Numbered from the stretch's first letter, positions 22,951 through 30,302 are shown. The stretch: DNA of 34,733 nt from a virus (IMGVR_UViG_3300036861_000692:1-34733), one strand, 5' to 3'. The notes: generated from the sequence alone by a model not told the origin. Program-made: numbers and translations.

Positions 22951-24114
22951 CTAGGCGACGAGGGACCGGCGTGTGGGGAAACTCTCTGGTGGCGGCGGAG
23001 GGGGCGCCGTCATGGCTACCTCTACCAGGACACCGAGCAGAATCGCATCCGGGTCCGCATCACTGAATCCCCATCGACTCTTCAGCCCGTCTACATGAGC
23101 GCCTACCCACCCGCCGATGGGGCGGTCAAGCATTTTCTTCCGCCAGGTGACCGTCGTCCCCGGATCATCCGAGGACAGCCGCACGTCCGTCAGCGGTGTG
23201 TTGTCCTCGAGAAGGAACTTGAGGACCGCGAGGTTCGTCCCAGCAACGTCTCCATCGACATCGACCGCATAAACCCTGACATCAACCGGCACATCCGTCC
23301 CAGCGGGCAGGTTCGTGTACAGATGTTCCATGTACTCGTCCGTGGTCCCGAGGTCCTGGCGGATGACTTCACCATCCGTGTTCGATGAGTTCAGCGGCAC
23401 GTCGTCGATGTTCAGATAGCTGTCCGTCGTGGCATTGGAGAATTGCGTCGTCGTGCCGTCGAAGTCTCCCGACGCAGTGATGTTGTGTGTGCCATCCGCC
23501 GATGGACTCAGAGGTTCCACGTGGTACCCGCCGAGAGGATAATCCCCATCGGTCACAGAGATGATCCAATCGTCGTAGTAGCCGGTATACGTGTTCGACT
23601 GCTGCGTTCCCAGGCCAACACTCGTTGTATCCGCAGCAGCCTGCGAAGGGCTTACGGATGCCTCGATCCCTCCGTCAATTCGCGCTCTGAACACCGCCGG
23701 ATTCGTTGTCGAATCAAACTCCAGATCGACTTGATACCAAGTGTCCACCGAGAGTGCCGGACCAACGGCAACCGAAAGAAGACCTGTGTCGGCCAACAAC
23801 TGAAACTGGTTAGTCGAGGACTGATATCTGAATCGACAGTTGCCGTTGGCGTTGACGAAAAAGGCGTAGGCGGAGAGGTTCGCCCAAACAGCAGCCCGGA
23901 TATAGAACGACATCGCGACGATCCGGTTACCCGCCGGAATCGTGTATTGCACATTCTCGGCACCAGCCGCCGGAGTCATCTCAAGAGCACGCAGTCCCGT
24001 ACGGACTGGAGTGGTGACTATAGCCGCCGCGCCCGCCACGGTGTCGTACACGCCGGCGGTGCCCGAAGCTACGTTTCCATGCTCGAACCCGTCAAGTTTG
24101 AGGAGCGTCGCCAT
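22951..24114 (-). CDS. Lectin-like tail fibre / receptor-binding candidate (387 aa)
   Basis: Residues 5-195 look like a concanavalin A-like (LamG-type) jelly roll: D-G-F-E-H-G start, internal W-Y-Q-V-D-L-E-F, and G-Y-Y-D-D-W-I-I-S-V near 180. A second beta domain follows (residues 195-365). The C terminus has six prolines and then R-R-S-L-V-A, recalling the neighbour at 21712-22446. Glycan binding on the host surface is the likely role. The ribosome site is weak; ATG 24114 starts six bases after the upstream TAG. Confidence 0.75.
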   Translation of the reverse strand: MATLLKLDGFEHGNVASGTAGVYDTVAGAAAIVTTPVRTGLRALEMTPAAGAENVQYTIPAGNRIVAMSFYIRAAVWANLSAYAFFVNANGNCRFRYQSSTNQFQLLADTGLLSVAVGPALSVDTWYQVDLEFDSTTNPAVFRARIDGGIEASVSPSQAAADTTSVGLGTQQSNTYTGYYDDWIISVTDGDYPLGGYHVEPLSPSADGTHNITASGDFDGTTTQFSNATTDSYLNIDDVPLNSSNTDGEVIRQDLGTTDEYMEHLYTNLPAGTDVPVDVRVYAVDVDGDVAGTNLAVLKFLLEDNTPLTDVRLSSDDPGTTVTWRKKMLDRPIGGWVGAHVDGLKSRWGFSDADPDAILLGVLVEVAMTAPPPPPPESFPTRRSLVA

Positions 24115-24120
24115 GTCAGG

Positions 24121-25458
24121 CTAGCTCGCGCTTCCATTGACATCCTGAGCACCGGCACCGGTCGGCGTGCCACCCGCTTGCCACTGTGCCCACGTCAGAT
24201 TCGAGGCTTCCTTACGAAAGATGTTCGATGCGGCGGGGTCGTCGAAGTCATAGGTGTTGTAGTCCCAGGTGTTGTCCTTGAGGTTGGTCACATAGTCCGA
24301 GTACCCAGCCACAGTGTCCTCGACATTGAGGATGGCACCTCGTTTACCACTCGTGGGTACAACCTTGTTCTGGAAGATGTGATTTTCCTTTAGCTCGGCA
24401 TCCTGCGTGTCCTGCTGAACCTTGAGAAGACTGAGGGAGATCTCACCATCGCCGGAGAGGAACTGATTGGTCAGAAGCTCGTTCCCATAGACCTCGGTGT
24501 GCATCGAACCGGCAAGCCCGATCCCCTCACGGCCGTTGTTACGAATCAGGTTGTTGCGAATGATGTTGGTGAAGTTCTCGTTGCCCTGCGCGTTGACCTC
24601 GAGGAAGATACCTGGCCCATTGTTGCCTTCGACCAAGTTCCACTCAATGATCGCATCGTAGTTCGCGAAGTCGAGCCACTGTCCGGTTCCCGACAGGAAG
24701 TCCGAGCCGGAGACACCCATTCCATGAATCCAATTGTGTCCGCATCTGATGCGGGTGGTGCCAACGAACTTGTTCCCACCACCTGAAATCGGGTTTGCCA
24801 TCGAGGGACCGAGCTCGTTGTCTTCGATGATGCCATCAACGACTTGGAACATGCCGGTTGTGACACTGCGAACACGATGGATCTTGCAATTGTGGACCCA
24901 CTTCACGACGCCGGTCCCGGTCCGCGTGACGTCCTGGCCGTCTATCTCACAATAGGCGACCTCCCAGCCCGTGCTGTTAGTCGAGTCAATGGCAGTTGTG
25001 TCGAACCCCACAAACTTGCCGTTCATCACCTTCACACCATTCGCAGATGCAGCAGCGATACCCGAGAAGGGGCCACCGCTCATCGTGAAGGTTGTTCCAC
25101 CATTGAACCAGAACTCATCGCCTGCATGAGGAGCGATGGGTGCCGTGAATGGGAAGCCGCTTGTGACATGAAACTTACGCGCAGAGCCCGCGGCATTGAC
25201 AGCATTCTGGAGCGTGGCGAAGTCGGTGATGTTGTCGGTGTCGAAGATGCCCGGATAGCCAGGAAGCGCGGAGACAATGGGCTGCTGACCCCATGCTCCA
25301 CGAATGCCGACGCACCCCACGAGCGTGCGAACATTCTGAGGATCCAAACCCCCCATTACCCGAACGTTCGGCATGAGGGCCTCCCTAAGAAACCGCCCAC
25401 CAACGAGGGACACCGCGGCGAGTCCGCCGCCCTTCATCAAGAACTCTCGTCTGTCCAC
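24121..25458 (-). CDS. Parallel beta-helix protein with Tat-like signal (445 aa)
   Basis: The N terminus D-R-R-E-F-L-M-K followed by G-G-G-L-A-A-V-S-L-V-G-G is a typical twin-arginine signal. From about residue 80 the sequence shows pectate-lyase-like beta-helix turns with many N-N, N-x-I and G-I-x-L steps (I-I-R-N-N-L-I-R-N-N). This fold is common in phage tail spikes that cut surface glycans. GTG 25458 lies behind AAGGTGATCT, so the RR motif belongs to the protein; M8 would remove it. A virion protein should not need export, so either it is secreted by the host or the signal is a leftover of a captured host gene. Confidence 0.78.
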   Translation of the reverse strand: MDRREFLMKGGGLAAVSLVGGRFLREALMPNVRVMGGLDPQNVRTLVGCVGIRGAWGQQPIVSALPGYPGIFDTDNITDFATLQNAVNAAGSARKFHVTSGFPFTAPIAPHAGDEFWFNGGTTFTMSGGPFSGIAAASANGVKVMNGKFVGFDTTAIDSTNSTGWEVAYCEIDGQDVTRTGTGVVKWVHNCKIHRVRSVTTGMFQVVDGIIEDNELGPSMANPISGGGNKFVGTTRIRCGHNWIHGMGVSGSDFLSGTGQWLDFANYDAIIEWNLVEGNNGPGIFLEVNAQGNENFTNIIRNNLIRNNGREGIGLAGSMHTEVYGNELLTNQFLSGDGEISLSLLKVQQDTQDAELKENHIFQNKVVPTSGKRGAILNVEDTVAGYSDYVTNLKDNTWDYNTYDFDDPAASNIFRKEASNLTWAQWQAGGTPTGAGAQDVNGSAS

Positions 25459-25467
25459 AGATCACCT

Positions 25468-25659
25468 TCAGCACGTTGGAGGTGGAGGCGAAGGGCTCGG
25501 TGAGGGGCTCGGTGAGGGGCTCGGTGATGGTGACGGACTCGGTGGTCCACCGGAGTGCCCAGGACGGTGGTGGGCCTCAGCAACACCACCAACCGAGGCG
25601 AACCCGATGGTTCCAGCGGCCAAAGCAACCAAGACGAGGCGACGCCATCTAGTTCCCAA
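25468..25659 (-). CDS. Short exported Ser-Pro repeat protein (63 aa)
   Basis: Residues 4-29 form a signal peptide (R-W-R-R-L-V-L-V-A-L-A-A, A-E-A-H end). The remaining part is a His/Gly segment, about nine Ser-Pro pairs, four prolines and a terminal Thr-Cys. A 12-bp direct repeat (GGGCTCGGTGAG, near 25493-25528) codes for the Ser-Pro array. The TTG start at 25659 overlaps the previous stop. The stiff chain could span the cell wall; the single C-terminal Cys may form a disulfide. Start codon uncertain. Confidence 0.6.
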   Translation of the reverse strand: MGTRWRRLVLVALAAGTIGFASVGGVAEAHHRPGHSGGPPSPSPSPSPSPSPSPSPSPPPPTC

Positions 25660-26290
25660 AGATGTCCAACTCCCCAGCGTTGATCTGGAATTGCCCTTGC
25701 CCGGTGAAGTTCGTGACGACTACCTTGCGCCAGATGCTCGAGCCGGTGCCGGTGATGTCCACCGCAGCGCCACCCGAGGTCGTCGCCACGCGGAACGCAT
25801 CGGTCGTTAGGCCGGTGGAGATCACGTAGTAGAGCGTGCCGGCAGTCAGCCCGGTGGGAACCGATAGGCCCTCGACGACCTCAAAGACGATCCGGTCATC
25901 AAGAGCAAGCCCATGAGCAACCGACTGCACATCGTTGGCCGTGGCATCGGCGGTCCGCACAAGTGCCAGCCCGCTAACCGTGGAGAACCATCCGGTCTGA
26001 TAACAGGTGCCCGCCGTTGAAGCGTCCCATGCGCCCCAGGCCACGACATTGCCGGCCGGGACGTCGAACAGGATGGCCGTGTCGTTGTCCTGCGTGCCGC
26101 CAGCCGCGGCCGGGAACGTGTTCTGCTTGCGGGCGTACGGCGGGGATCCACCGGTCAGTTCGTTGGCGCCGGTGAGGCCAGGGTCGGCGCTGTGAAGTGA
26201 GATCCATGCCTCGACAGTGGGGAAGGTTCCGGTTCCGGCACTCCAGATCTCATCGATGAGTGCGTTCTGGCCAGCCGTGGTCAAGGGCAT
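25649..26290 (-). CDS. Tail fibre-like protein (213 aa)
   Basis: The first half is of a type common in phage tail fibres: W-I-S-L-H-S-A-D-P-G, then T-G-A-N-E-L-T-G-G-S-P-P-Y-A-R, F-D-V-P-A-G-N-V and W-G-A-W-D. The second half is a separate beta domain. ATG 26290 follows AAGGACGCGGAC. It opens the adhesin-like block. Confidence 0.8.
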   Translation of the reverse strand: MPLTTAGQNALIDEIWSAGTGTFPTVEAWISLHSADPGLTGANELTGGSPPYARKQNTFPAAAGGTQDNDTAILFDVPAGNVVAWGAWDASTAGTCYQTGWFSTVSGLALVRTADATANDVQSVAHGLALDDRIVFEVVEGLSVPTGLTAGTLYYVISTGLTTDAFRVATTSGGAAVDITGTGSSIWRKVVVTNFTGQGQFQINAGELDIFGN

Positions 26291-26341
26291 GTCCGCGTCC
26301 TTTCAAGACGGAGAGACTCGGGGGGACTTGGAAGAGAACTT

Positions 26342-26641
26342 CTAGGGCTGAGGGGGACCGCCGTTGCCCGGCAGCACGATCTGCTTCACGGGCACGGCGA
26401 GGTTCGGCCGCTGGCCGAGCTTGTCGCGGAGGTCGAGGATCTTCCAGTTCTGCTTGACCGCCTGCGCGACAGCATCAAGGCACTGGCGAACTCGCTCCTC
26501 GCTACCGACGGTGAGCACAGTGTTCAGGCCAGCCGTGAACGCCACCGCAGCCCACCCCTTCTCGCCAGCATTCTGCGTCGACACGGCGAAGGCGGAGTCG
26601 AAGTTCACGATGTCACGGCCGTCGTCGGAGATGATGATCAC
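26342..26641 (-). CDS. Unknown protein (99 aa)
   Basis: Starts at GTG 26641 behind GAGGAGGAAGAC. A short beta-rich N-terminal part (V-I-I-I-S-D-D-G-R-D) is followed by an amphipathic helix (E-R-V-R-Q-C-L-D-A-V-A-Q-A-V-K) and a Pro/Gly-rich end. No family recognised. It is one of the first genes after the late leader. The 50 bases to the next gene (26291-26341) hold nothing visible. Confidence 0.7.
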   Translation of the reverse strand: MIIISDDGRDIVNFDSAFAVSTQNAGEKGWAAVAFTAGLNTVLTVGSEERVRQCLDAVAQAVKQNWKILDLRDKLGQRPNLAVPVKQIVLPGNGGPPQP

Positions 26642-26651
26642 GTCTTCCTCC

Positions 26652-26963
26652 TCAGTCCTGGTCCTGCGTCAGATACTCGCGGCGAAGTCTCATCTGGCCA
26701 GCCTCGATGATTCCGAAGACGCGCGGCCAGTCCAGATCCGGGGAGATGTTCGAGCCGACGGAGTGATTGCCGTCGGCATCGATCCACTCGTGGAAGATGA
26801 CCCAACCGCCGAGCAGGTCGCCGTCCTCGTAGCCACGGAGGAAGTCATGGATCCGCTCAGCCGCCGCATCATCGTCGAGTGTCTCCGGGTGACGGGGTCG
26901 CTCAGAGGATGGGTCTGCGGGCAGATGCTCAACGCGTGCGGCCGTTGGTTCAGGACTCTCCAT
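26652..26963 (-). CDS. Acidic protein of unknown function (103 aa)
   Basis: An acidic, Pro-rich N-terminal third precedes a compact domain (D-F-L-R-G-Y-E-D-G-D-L-L-G-G-W near residue 41, then W-I-D-A-D-G-N-H-S). ATG 26963 overlaps the end of the 46-residue gene by 14 bases. No family recognised. Confidence 0.7.
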   Translation of the reverse strand: MESPEPTAARVEHLPADPSSERPRHPETLDDDAAAERIHDFLRGYEDGDLLGGWVIFHEWIDADGNHSVGSNISPDLDWPRVFGIIEAGQMRLRREYLTQDQD

Positions 26964-27090
26964 CCCAGTCCCCTCGAGCAGATGCAGCGCGCTTCAGACC
27001 TGACAGGATCAGGCGCATCGCTTCGCATGCGGCGGGCGACAATCTCAGGAGCCAGGCGAGCTTGTCGCCATCGAGGAACACGATCAGCAT
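26950..27090 (-). CDS. Small helical protein, first late gene (46 aa)
   Basis: ATG 27090 lies behind GGGGGATAGAG. The protein (M-L-I-V-F-L-D-G-D-K, then A-C-E-A-M-R-L-I-L-S-G-L-K-R) has an amphipathic helix and ends D-W-D-G-E-S. It is the first gene after the UUCG hairpin and overlaps the next one by 14 bases. Function unknown; shortness limits confidence. Confidence 0.6.
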   Translation of the reverse strand: MLIVFLDGDKLAWLLRLSPAACEAMRLILSGLKRAASARGDWDGES

Positions 27091-27103
27091 CTCTATCCCC
27101 CAA

Positions 27104-27136
27104 CGCAAAGAGCCGCCCCGAAGGACGGCTCTTGCG
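27104..27136 (-). terminator. Strong UUCG hairpin between early and late genes
   Basis: On the minus strand CGCAAGAGCCGTCC, TTCG, GGGCGGCTCTTTGCG fold into a 14-bp stem with one bulge, one G-U pair and a UUCG tetraloop. The right arm includes CTCTTTGCG and the bases after it are GTTGGGGG, so the U tract is poor. It may be a terminator bypassed by an antiterminator, or a processing site. It lies 14 bases upstream of the first late start codon. Confidence 0.75.
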
Positions 27137-27183
27137 CGTCGGTGCTCCGTACGTTGGTTCAGTCCCCAGACTTCACCAGGGAA

Positions 27184-27212
27184 ATCATGGGGTACAGCGC
27201 GAGGAATTGCAA
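27184..27212 (-). promoter_or_regulatory. Possible late promoter
   Basis: TTGCAA (27212-27207), 17 bases, CATGAT (27189-27184) on the minus strand match the -35/-10 consensus at four of six positions each. It lies in the 131-bp gap after the MerR-like gene, with about 40 bases between the expected start and the UUCG hairpin. The rest of 27137-27221 shows nothing else. Confidence 0.3.
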
Positions 27213-27221
27213 GCCTGTGAT

Positions 27222-27575
27222 TCAGGTCGGGATAGGCACGAACCAGGCTCCCTCATGCTTCGCTAGGAAGCTCGGCACATCCTCCAAGGGGATTGCTCTG
27301 GCGCTGTCCTTCGTCCCCGCCAAGATGAGACCCGGAGTATAGGCAGCCTCTCGCAAGGCCTTCGTGATCTTGTAGGCAAGCTGAGTGGGCAGCTGACCAA
27401 GTATCCGACCGACAGCAGCCATGACCTCCAATTCGAGGATGTCTCGGCCTGTCCACTGACGCGTAGATCCAGAGCCTTGCCCCTTGGGCAGTCTCCCAAG
27501 CTGGATCCAGCGGTCGACGGTGCTATGCGGAAATCCGAGGGACCGTTCAACGTCCGGCGTTGTAACGGTTGTCAT
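27222..27575 (-). CDS. MerR-like HTH protein, possible late regulator (117 aa)
   Basis: Residues 5-55 form a winged HTH of MerR/excisionase type (T-P-D-V-E-R-S-L-G-F-P-H-S-T-V-D-R-W-I then G-R-L-P-K-G, T-R-Q-W-T-G-R-D-I-L-E-L-E). The remainder is helical then beta-like without a known effector domain. It is the last gene before the hairpin leader of the late operon, so a role in switching on late genes is tempting but unproven. ATG directly follows the preceding TGA. Confidence 0.75.
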   Translation of the reverse strand: MTTVTTPDVERSLGFPHSTVDRWIQLGRLPKGQGSGSTRQWTGRDILELEVMAAVGRILGQLPTQLAYKITKALREAAYTPGLILAGTKDSARAIPLEDVPSFLAKHEGAWFVPIPT

Positions 27576-27767
27576 TCAACTGGCGAGGATCCGCCGGATG
27601 ATCCGACGCCGCTCCTCGAACTCGAACCGGCGCTGAAACAGGGCGACGAGCTGCTCTCCCGACCGATCCTGGCCATGCCGACGATGGAACCGGTAACAAG
27701 CCCGGCACCGATCCAGCCGGAAGACCGGGGCCTTGCTACAAACGTGGCAGAGATGCCCCGGGCTCAT
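27576..27767 (-). CDS. Zinc-finger mini-protein (63 aa)
   Basis: ATG 27767 overlaps the previous stop (ATGA) with GAGGGG upstream. C-H-V-C near residue 7 and C-R-A-C near residue 21 make a zinc knuckle, followed by a basic helical tail (R-R-F-E-F-E-E-R-R-R-I-I-R). Could bind nucleic acid. No family recognised. Confidence 0.75.
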   Translation of the reverse strand: MSPGHLCHVCSKAPVFRLDRCRACYRFHRRHGQDRSGEQLVALFQRRFEFEERRRIIRRILAS

Positions 27768-28177
27768 CCCGGGATCCCCTCCCCTCGACCGAGCCGCCGG
27801 AGCCTCGCCTGGAACGAGGCATCGAGCTCGGCCTTGGTCACGATAGCGTCCGGCGCCGGCTTGCGTGCGCCCTGCCGCATCAGCGGACCGACCACGCGCT
27901 CGAGGGCATTCCTCGCGTTGTAGAGCTCCCCCCTTGCCCAATACACCTTCTTCGCGGCGCGCCGGGCCTCGGCCCTCCCCCTCGCCTTCGACTCGGCCAG
28001 CACCACGGCCGAGGTCGGATCCGCATCGTGGGCCTTCACACCGCCGGCGCTGTCGCCGACCGAAGGGGCAAGCGACCAGCCGTGGGCGTGGCGGTAGAGT
28101 TCGCGGAGCTCAGAGAGCACGTCAGCGATGGCTCGAAGATCGGAGTCGAACTCGGCGGGCGAGGGCAGCCTCACCAT
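27764..28177 (-). CDS. Helical protein of unknown function (137 aa)
   Basis: Mostly helical and charged: L-R-A-I-A-D-V-L-S-E-L-R-E-L-Y-R near residue 15, a central Gly/Asp linker, then A-R-G-R-A-E-A-R-R-A-A-K-K-V-Y-W and a helix N-A-R-N-A-L-E-R-V-V. ATG 28177 overlaps the upstream stop by seven bases. No family recognised. Confidence 0.75.
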   Translation of the reverse strand: MVRLPSPAEFDSDLRAIADVLSELRELYRHAHGWSLAPSVGDSAGGVKAHDADPTSAVVLAESKARGRAEARRAAKKVYWARGELYNARNALERVVGPLMRQGARKPAPDAIVTKAELDASFQARLRRLGRGEGIPG

Positions 28178-28353
28178 GGCAGCAGCTTCCGAATCTCGTC
28201 GACGATGATGCGGCCCGCGTTGTGCCATGCGACGTGAAGCTGCCAGAGGGACCAGACCAGCGTCCGCTGCCGCCACTCCTGGGGGAGGTCCGTCATCGGC
28301 TCGAAGTCGCACACCTCGCACCCCGGCCTCAGCGGCTTCACGATTTCATTCAC
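28171..28353 (-). CDS. Small Trp-rich protein (60 aa)
   Basis: GTG 28353 is nine bases after GGAGAGAG; GTG 28380, overlapping the stop of the lysozyme-like gene, is an alternative. Residues P-G-C-E-V-C-D-F form one CxxC pair, and the rest is helical and Trp-rich (L-V-W-S-L-W-Q-L-H-V-A-W-H), ending L-L-P-W. A 12-base direct repeat (TTCACGATTTCA) lies at its 5' end. Function unknown. Confidence 0.6.
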   Translation of the reverse strand: MNEIVKPLRPGCEVCDFEPMTDLPQEWRQRTLVWSLWQLHVAWHNAGRIIVDEIRKLLPW

Positions 28354-28372
28354 GATTTCAGACTCTCTCCAT

Positions 28373-28852
28373 TCATGCACACGCCCATGGTCCCCAGCCC
28401 TGGGCACGCACCATCAACGCCGTCACCACGATCTGCGTTCGGCTGTTCCGCCAGTTCGGGCGGAGCTCCCACCACGTCGGCCGATAGCTCCGCACCCGGT
28501 CGAACCAGGACGTCAGCGCATGCTGGGCCAGCCCGACGAACGGGCCGAGCGCGTTGTACGCCAGGCGCCACCACCCGCTCTCGCAGCCTATGACCGATCG
28601 GAACTTCGTCAGCCCACCGGGGACCGGCCATCGCTGGAGAACGCACCACGTGGTGCGGTCCTCCTCGCGCTGGGTCCAGATCCCTCGATCGAGCCCTTGG
28701 AACCTGCACTGCTCCTGCCTCCAAGTTGCCTTTTCTTGTGACCCGGCGTAGATAACGTTCAGCCGGGTTTCTTCTCTTGCCTGGCGGCTCTGGCCCTCTC
28801 CGGTCCCACCCAGGATCCATGCGAGGGTCAGGGCTGCAATGAGCACTCTCAA
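28373..28852 (-). CDS. Exported lysozyme-like / lytic transglycosylase protein (159 aa)
   Basis: A signal peptide (V-L-I-A-A-L-T-L-A-W-I-L) is followed by a spacer of about 65 residues with two cysteines. The lysozyme-like domain shows C-E-S-G-W with the likely catalytic Glu, L-A-Y-N and G-P-F-V-G-L-A-Q-H, and ends G-W-G-P-W-A-C-A, as in small SLT/resuscitation-factor-like domains. TTG 28852 is eight bases after GGAGG; GTG 28861 is too close to that site. The gene belongs to the early block, away from the lysis cassette, so it may act on the wall of the infected or lysogenic cell. The 50 bases upstream of it hold nothing. Confidence 0.72.
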   Translation of the reverse strand: MRVLIAALTLAWILGGTGEGQSRQAREETRLNVIYAGSQEKATWRQEQCRFQGLDRGIWTQREEDRTTWCVLQRWPVPGGLTKFRSVIGCESGWWRLAYNALGPFVGLAQHALTSWFDRVRSYRPTWWELRPNWRNSRTQIVVTALMVRAQGWGPWACA

Positions 28853-28902
28853 CGTCGTCACCTCCGTGATAGGTCGTCTGCGATCCCCGGACCGCGCGGC
28901 CT

Positions 28903-29166
28903 TTACGGTTGGCGCATCACCTCCTCGAGCTCATCGAGCAGCACCTCGGCAGTGCGGCCGAGCCCGACCAGCGTCGTGAGAACGTCGCGCACGTCCCCCA
29001 CCGTCCCGGCATCACCGGTCGCGTGGCGGATGGCCGGCGAGTAGAGCCGGCGCCAGTTGCCGAGGACCGAGCTGAGGAACCACATCGCTCGGACCGGGCC
29101 CGGCACCTTCATCTTCGAACCGATCCAGCGGTGCTCAAGGCCACGCACCGATGTGGCCTCGCTCAC
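28903..29166 (-). CDS. Unknown early protein (87 aa)
   Basis: GTG 29166 overlaps the preceding stop (GTGA), with GAGG six bases upstream. The N-terminal part is basic with a short hydrophobic stretch (R-A-M-W-F-L-S-S-V-L-G-N-W), followed by a helical C terminus (E-V-L-L-D-E-L-E-E-V-M-R). No family recognised. Confidence 0.7.
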   Translation of the reverse strand: MSEATSVRGLEHRWIGSKMKVPGPVRAMWFLSSVLGNWRRLYSPAIRHATGDAGTVGDVRDVLTTLVGLGRTAEVLLDELEEVMRQP

Positions 29167-29336
29167 GCCGACCTCTCGTCTTTCCACCCGTATCCGAGGG
29201 CGTTCACGATCTGCGAGACGCGCTGGGGTGTGAGGTCGACTGCCTTGGCGATGGCACGCCGGCCGAAGCCCATCGCAAAGAGCTCGAGGATCTTGGCGTT
29301 GCGGGCCGCGATCTCAGCAGCGGTGAGCCAACTCAC
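29163..29336 (-). CDS. Small HTH protein (57 aa)
   Basis: The protein is a bare helix-turn-helix: A-A-E-I-A-A-R-N-A-K-I-L-E-L, then G-R-R-A-I-A-K-A-V-D-L-T-P-Q-R-V-S-Q-I-V as the HTH. It recalls sigma-70 region 4 or Trp-repressor-like folds. GTG 29336 overlaps the previous stop (GTGA). A regulatory role in early or middle transcription is plausible. Confidence 0.78.
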   Translation of the reverse strand: MSWLTAAEIAARNAKILELFAMGFGRRAIAKAVDLTPQRVSQIVNALGYGWKDERSA

Positions 29337-29536
29337 GGCCACACCCCCCACCCAACGGGTTCGACCACGCCGCACCGCGAGCACGTCCCGCGGATATCGG
29401 CCACGCGCTCCTCGAAGCTGTCGATCGAGTAGGAGACGTCCGCCACGAACCGCCCGCAGTTGGGGCACCGGCACGGCCCGATGACCGCCCAGTCGTCCGG
29501 GTTTGCTAGAGCCTCCGGTGCTCGGCGTTCGTCCAT
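29333..29536 (-). CDS. Zinc-ribbon mini-protein (67 aa)
   Basis: C-R-C-P-N-C-G near residue 22 and C-S-R-C-G near residue 52 make a zinc ribbon; the C terminus is Trp/Gly-rich. ATG 29536 overlaps the preceding stop (TGATG). Function unknown. Confidence 0.78.
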   Translation of the reverse strand: MDERRAPEALANPDDWAVIGPCRCPNCGRFVADVSYSIDSFEERVADIRGTCSRCGVVEPVGWGVWP

Positions 29537-29991
29537 CAGCCCGAGCCCCCATAGGTCGTGATGATCTGCTCGAGGTCCGGCCGCACGCCGTCGAGGGCCC
29601 TGCGCTTGAGCTCGGCGAAGACGGTCGGGCCCAGCCAGAAGGCAGCCCACTCATCAAGCTCGATCGGGTGATGGGTGAACCAGACGTGGTGCGCCGCGCA
29701 CATGCCCACGGACGCTTTCGGATCCCAGCGCGTAGCGTGGTAGCTCCGGCGGATGAGGTGACTCCACTGGAGTCCGCCGCCATGCTTGAGCGTGTCCCGG
29801 ACGACGCAGCCGCCGTCCCGCGCCTTCACGAAGTGCGCGACGAGTCGGTCAGCGCGGGCGACAGCGTGGGTGTGGCAGAGGCCCAGGATCCGCGGCGGGC
29901 GATGGCAGGTTCGGACCGAGCAGGTTGGTCCGCGCCGGCGAGGGAGCGGACTGATCGGTCGGAGCGGCGTGCGGCGGACGAGGGTGCTCAC
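29536..29991 (-). CDS. NinG/HNH-like recombination nuclease (151 aa)
   Basis: A Pro/Arg-rich N-terminal part with C-x(4)-C and C-H-T-H precedes an HNH-type core: Q-W-S-H-L-I-R-R-S-Y-H-A-T-R-W-D-P then C-A-A-H-H-V-W-F-T-H-H-P. The W-S-H...R-S...R-W-D-P order is that of lambda NinG (Rap) and its relatives, which act on recombination intermediates. GTG 29991 overlaps the previous stop (GTGA). It lies just after the replication initiator, where lambda also carries nin genes. Confidence 0.78.
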   Translation of the reverse strand: MSTLVRRTPLRPISPLPRRRGPTCSVRTCHRPPRILGLCHTHAVARADRLVAHFVKARDGGCVVRDTLKHGGGLQWSHLIRRSYHATRWDPKASVGMCAAHHVWFTHHPIELDEWAAFWLGPTVFAELKRRALDGVRPDLEQIITTYGGSG

Positions 29992-30302
29992 GAAGCAGCT
30001 TCCTTGCGCCGCTCGATGTCCTCGGCGCGCCGCTTGCGTTCCCGCTCAGCGATCTCGTCCAAGACAAACCGCAGGGGACGTTCGTCAGCGAGCACAACGC
30101 CCTTACGTTCCGCCAGCCGATCGAGCAGTCGGATCCGGTCGGGCCAGATCCCCAGGTCCTCGTCGGAGAGCAGATTCTCGATCGCTTGGCGACGATGGCC
30201 GATGAGAGCGTCGGCAAATCGGTAGTCGCCTTTCCCGATGCGTCGCCGGAGATCGACGTACCCAGCCAGTTCCGTTTCCAAGACCTCGAGCTCGTCAGCC
30301 AC
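29988..30302 (-). CDS. Charged helical protein next to the initiator (104 aa)
   Basis: Almost entirely helical and charged; the last 25 residues are strongly basic and acidic in alternation (E-R-E-R-K-R-R-A-E-D-I-E-R-R-K-E). GTG 30302 follows GGGGGATCG and overlaps the initiator gene by eight bases. Its position after a lambda O-like gene would fit a helicase-loader-type partner, but no ATPase motif is present, so this is only a thought from synteny. Confidence 0.72.
   Translation of the reverse strand: MADELEVLETELAGYVDLRRRIGKGDYRFADALIGHRRQAIENLLSDEDLGIWPDRIRLLDRLAERKGVVLADERPLRFVLDEIAERERKRRAEDIERRKEAAS

Noticed and set aside
27757-27773. CCCGGG...CCCGGG inverted repeat
   Set aside because: It overlaps the start of a coupled gene pair and has no terminator tail; GC-rich chance symmetry is likely.
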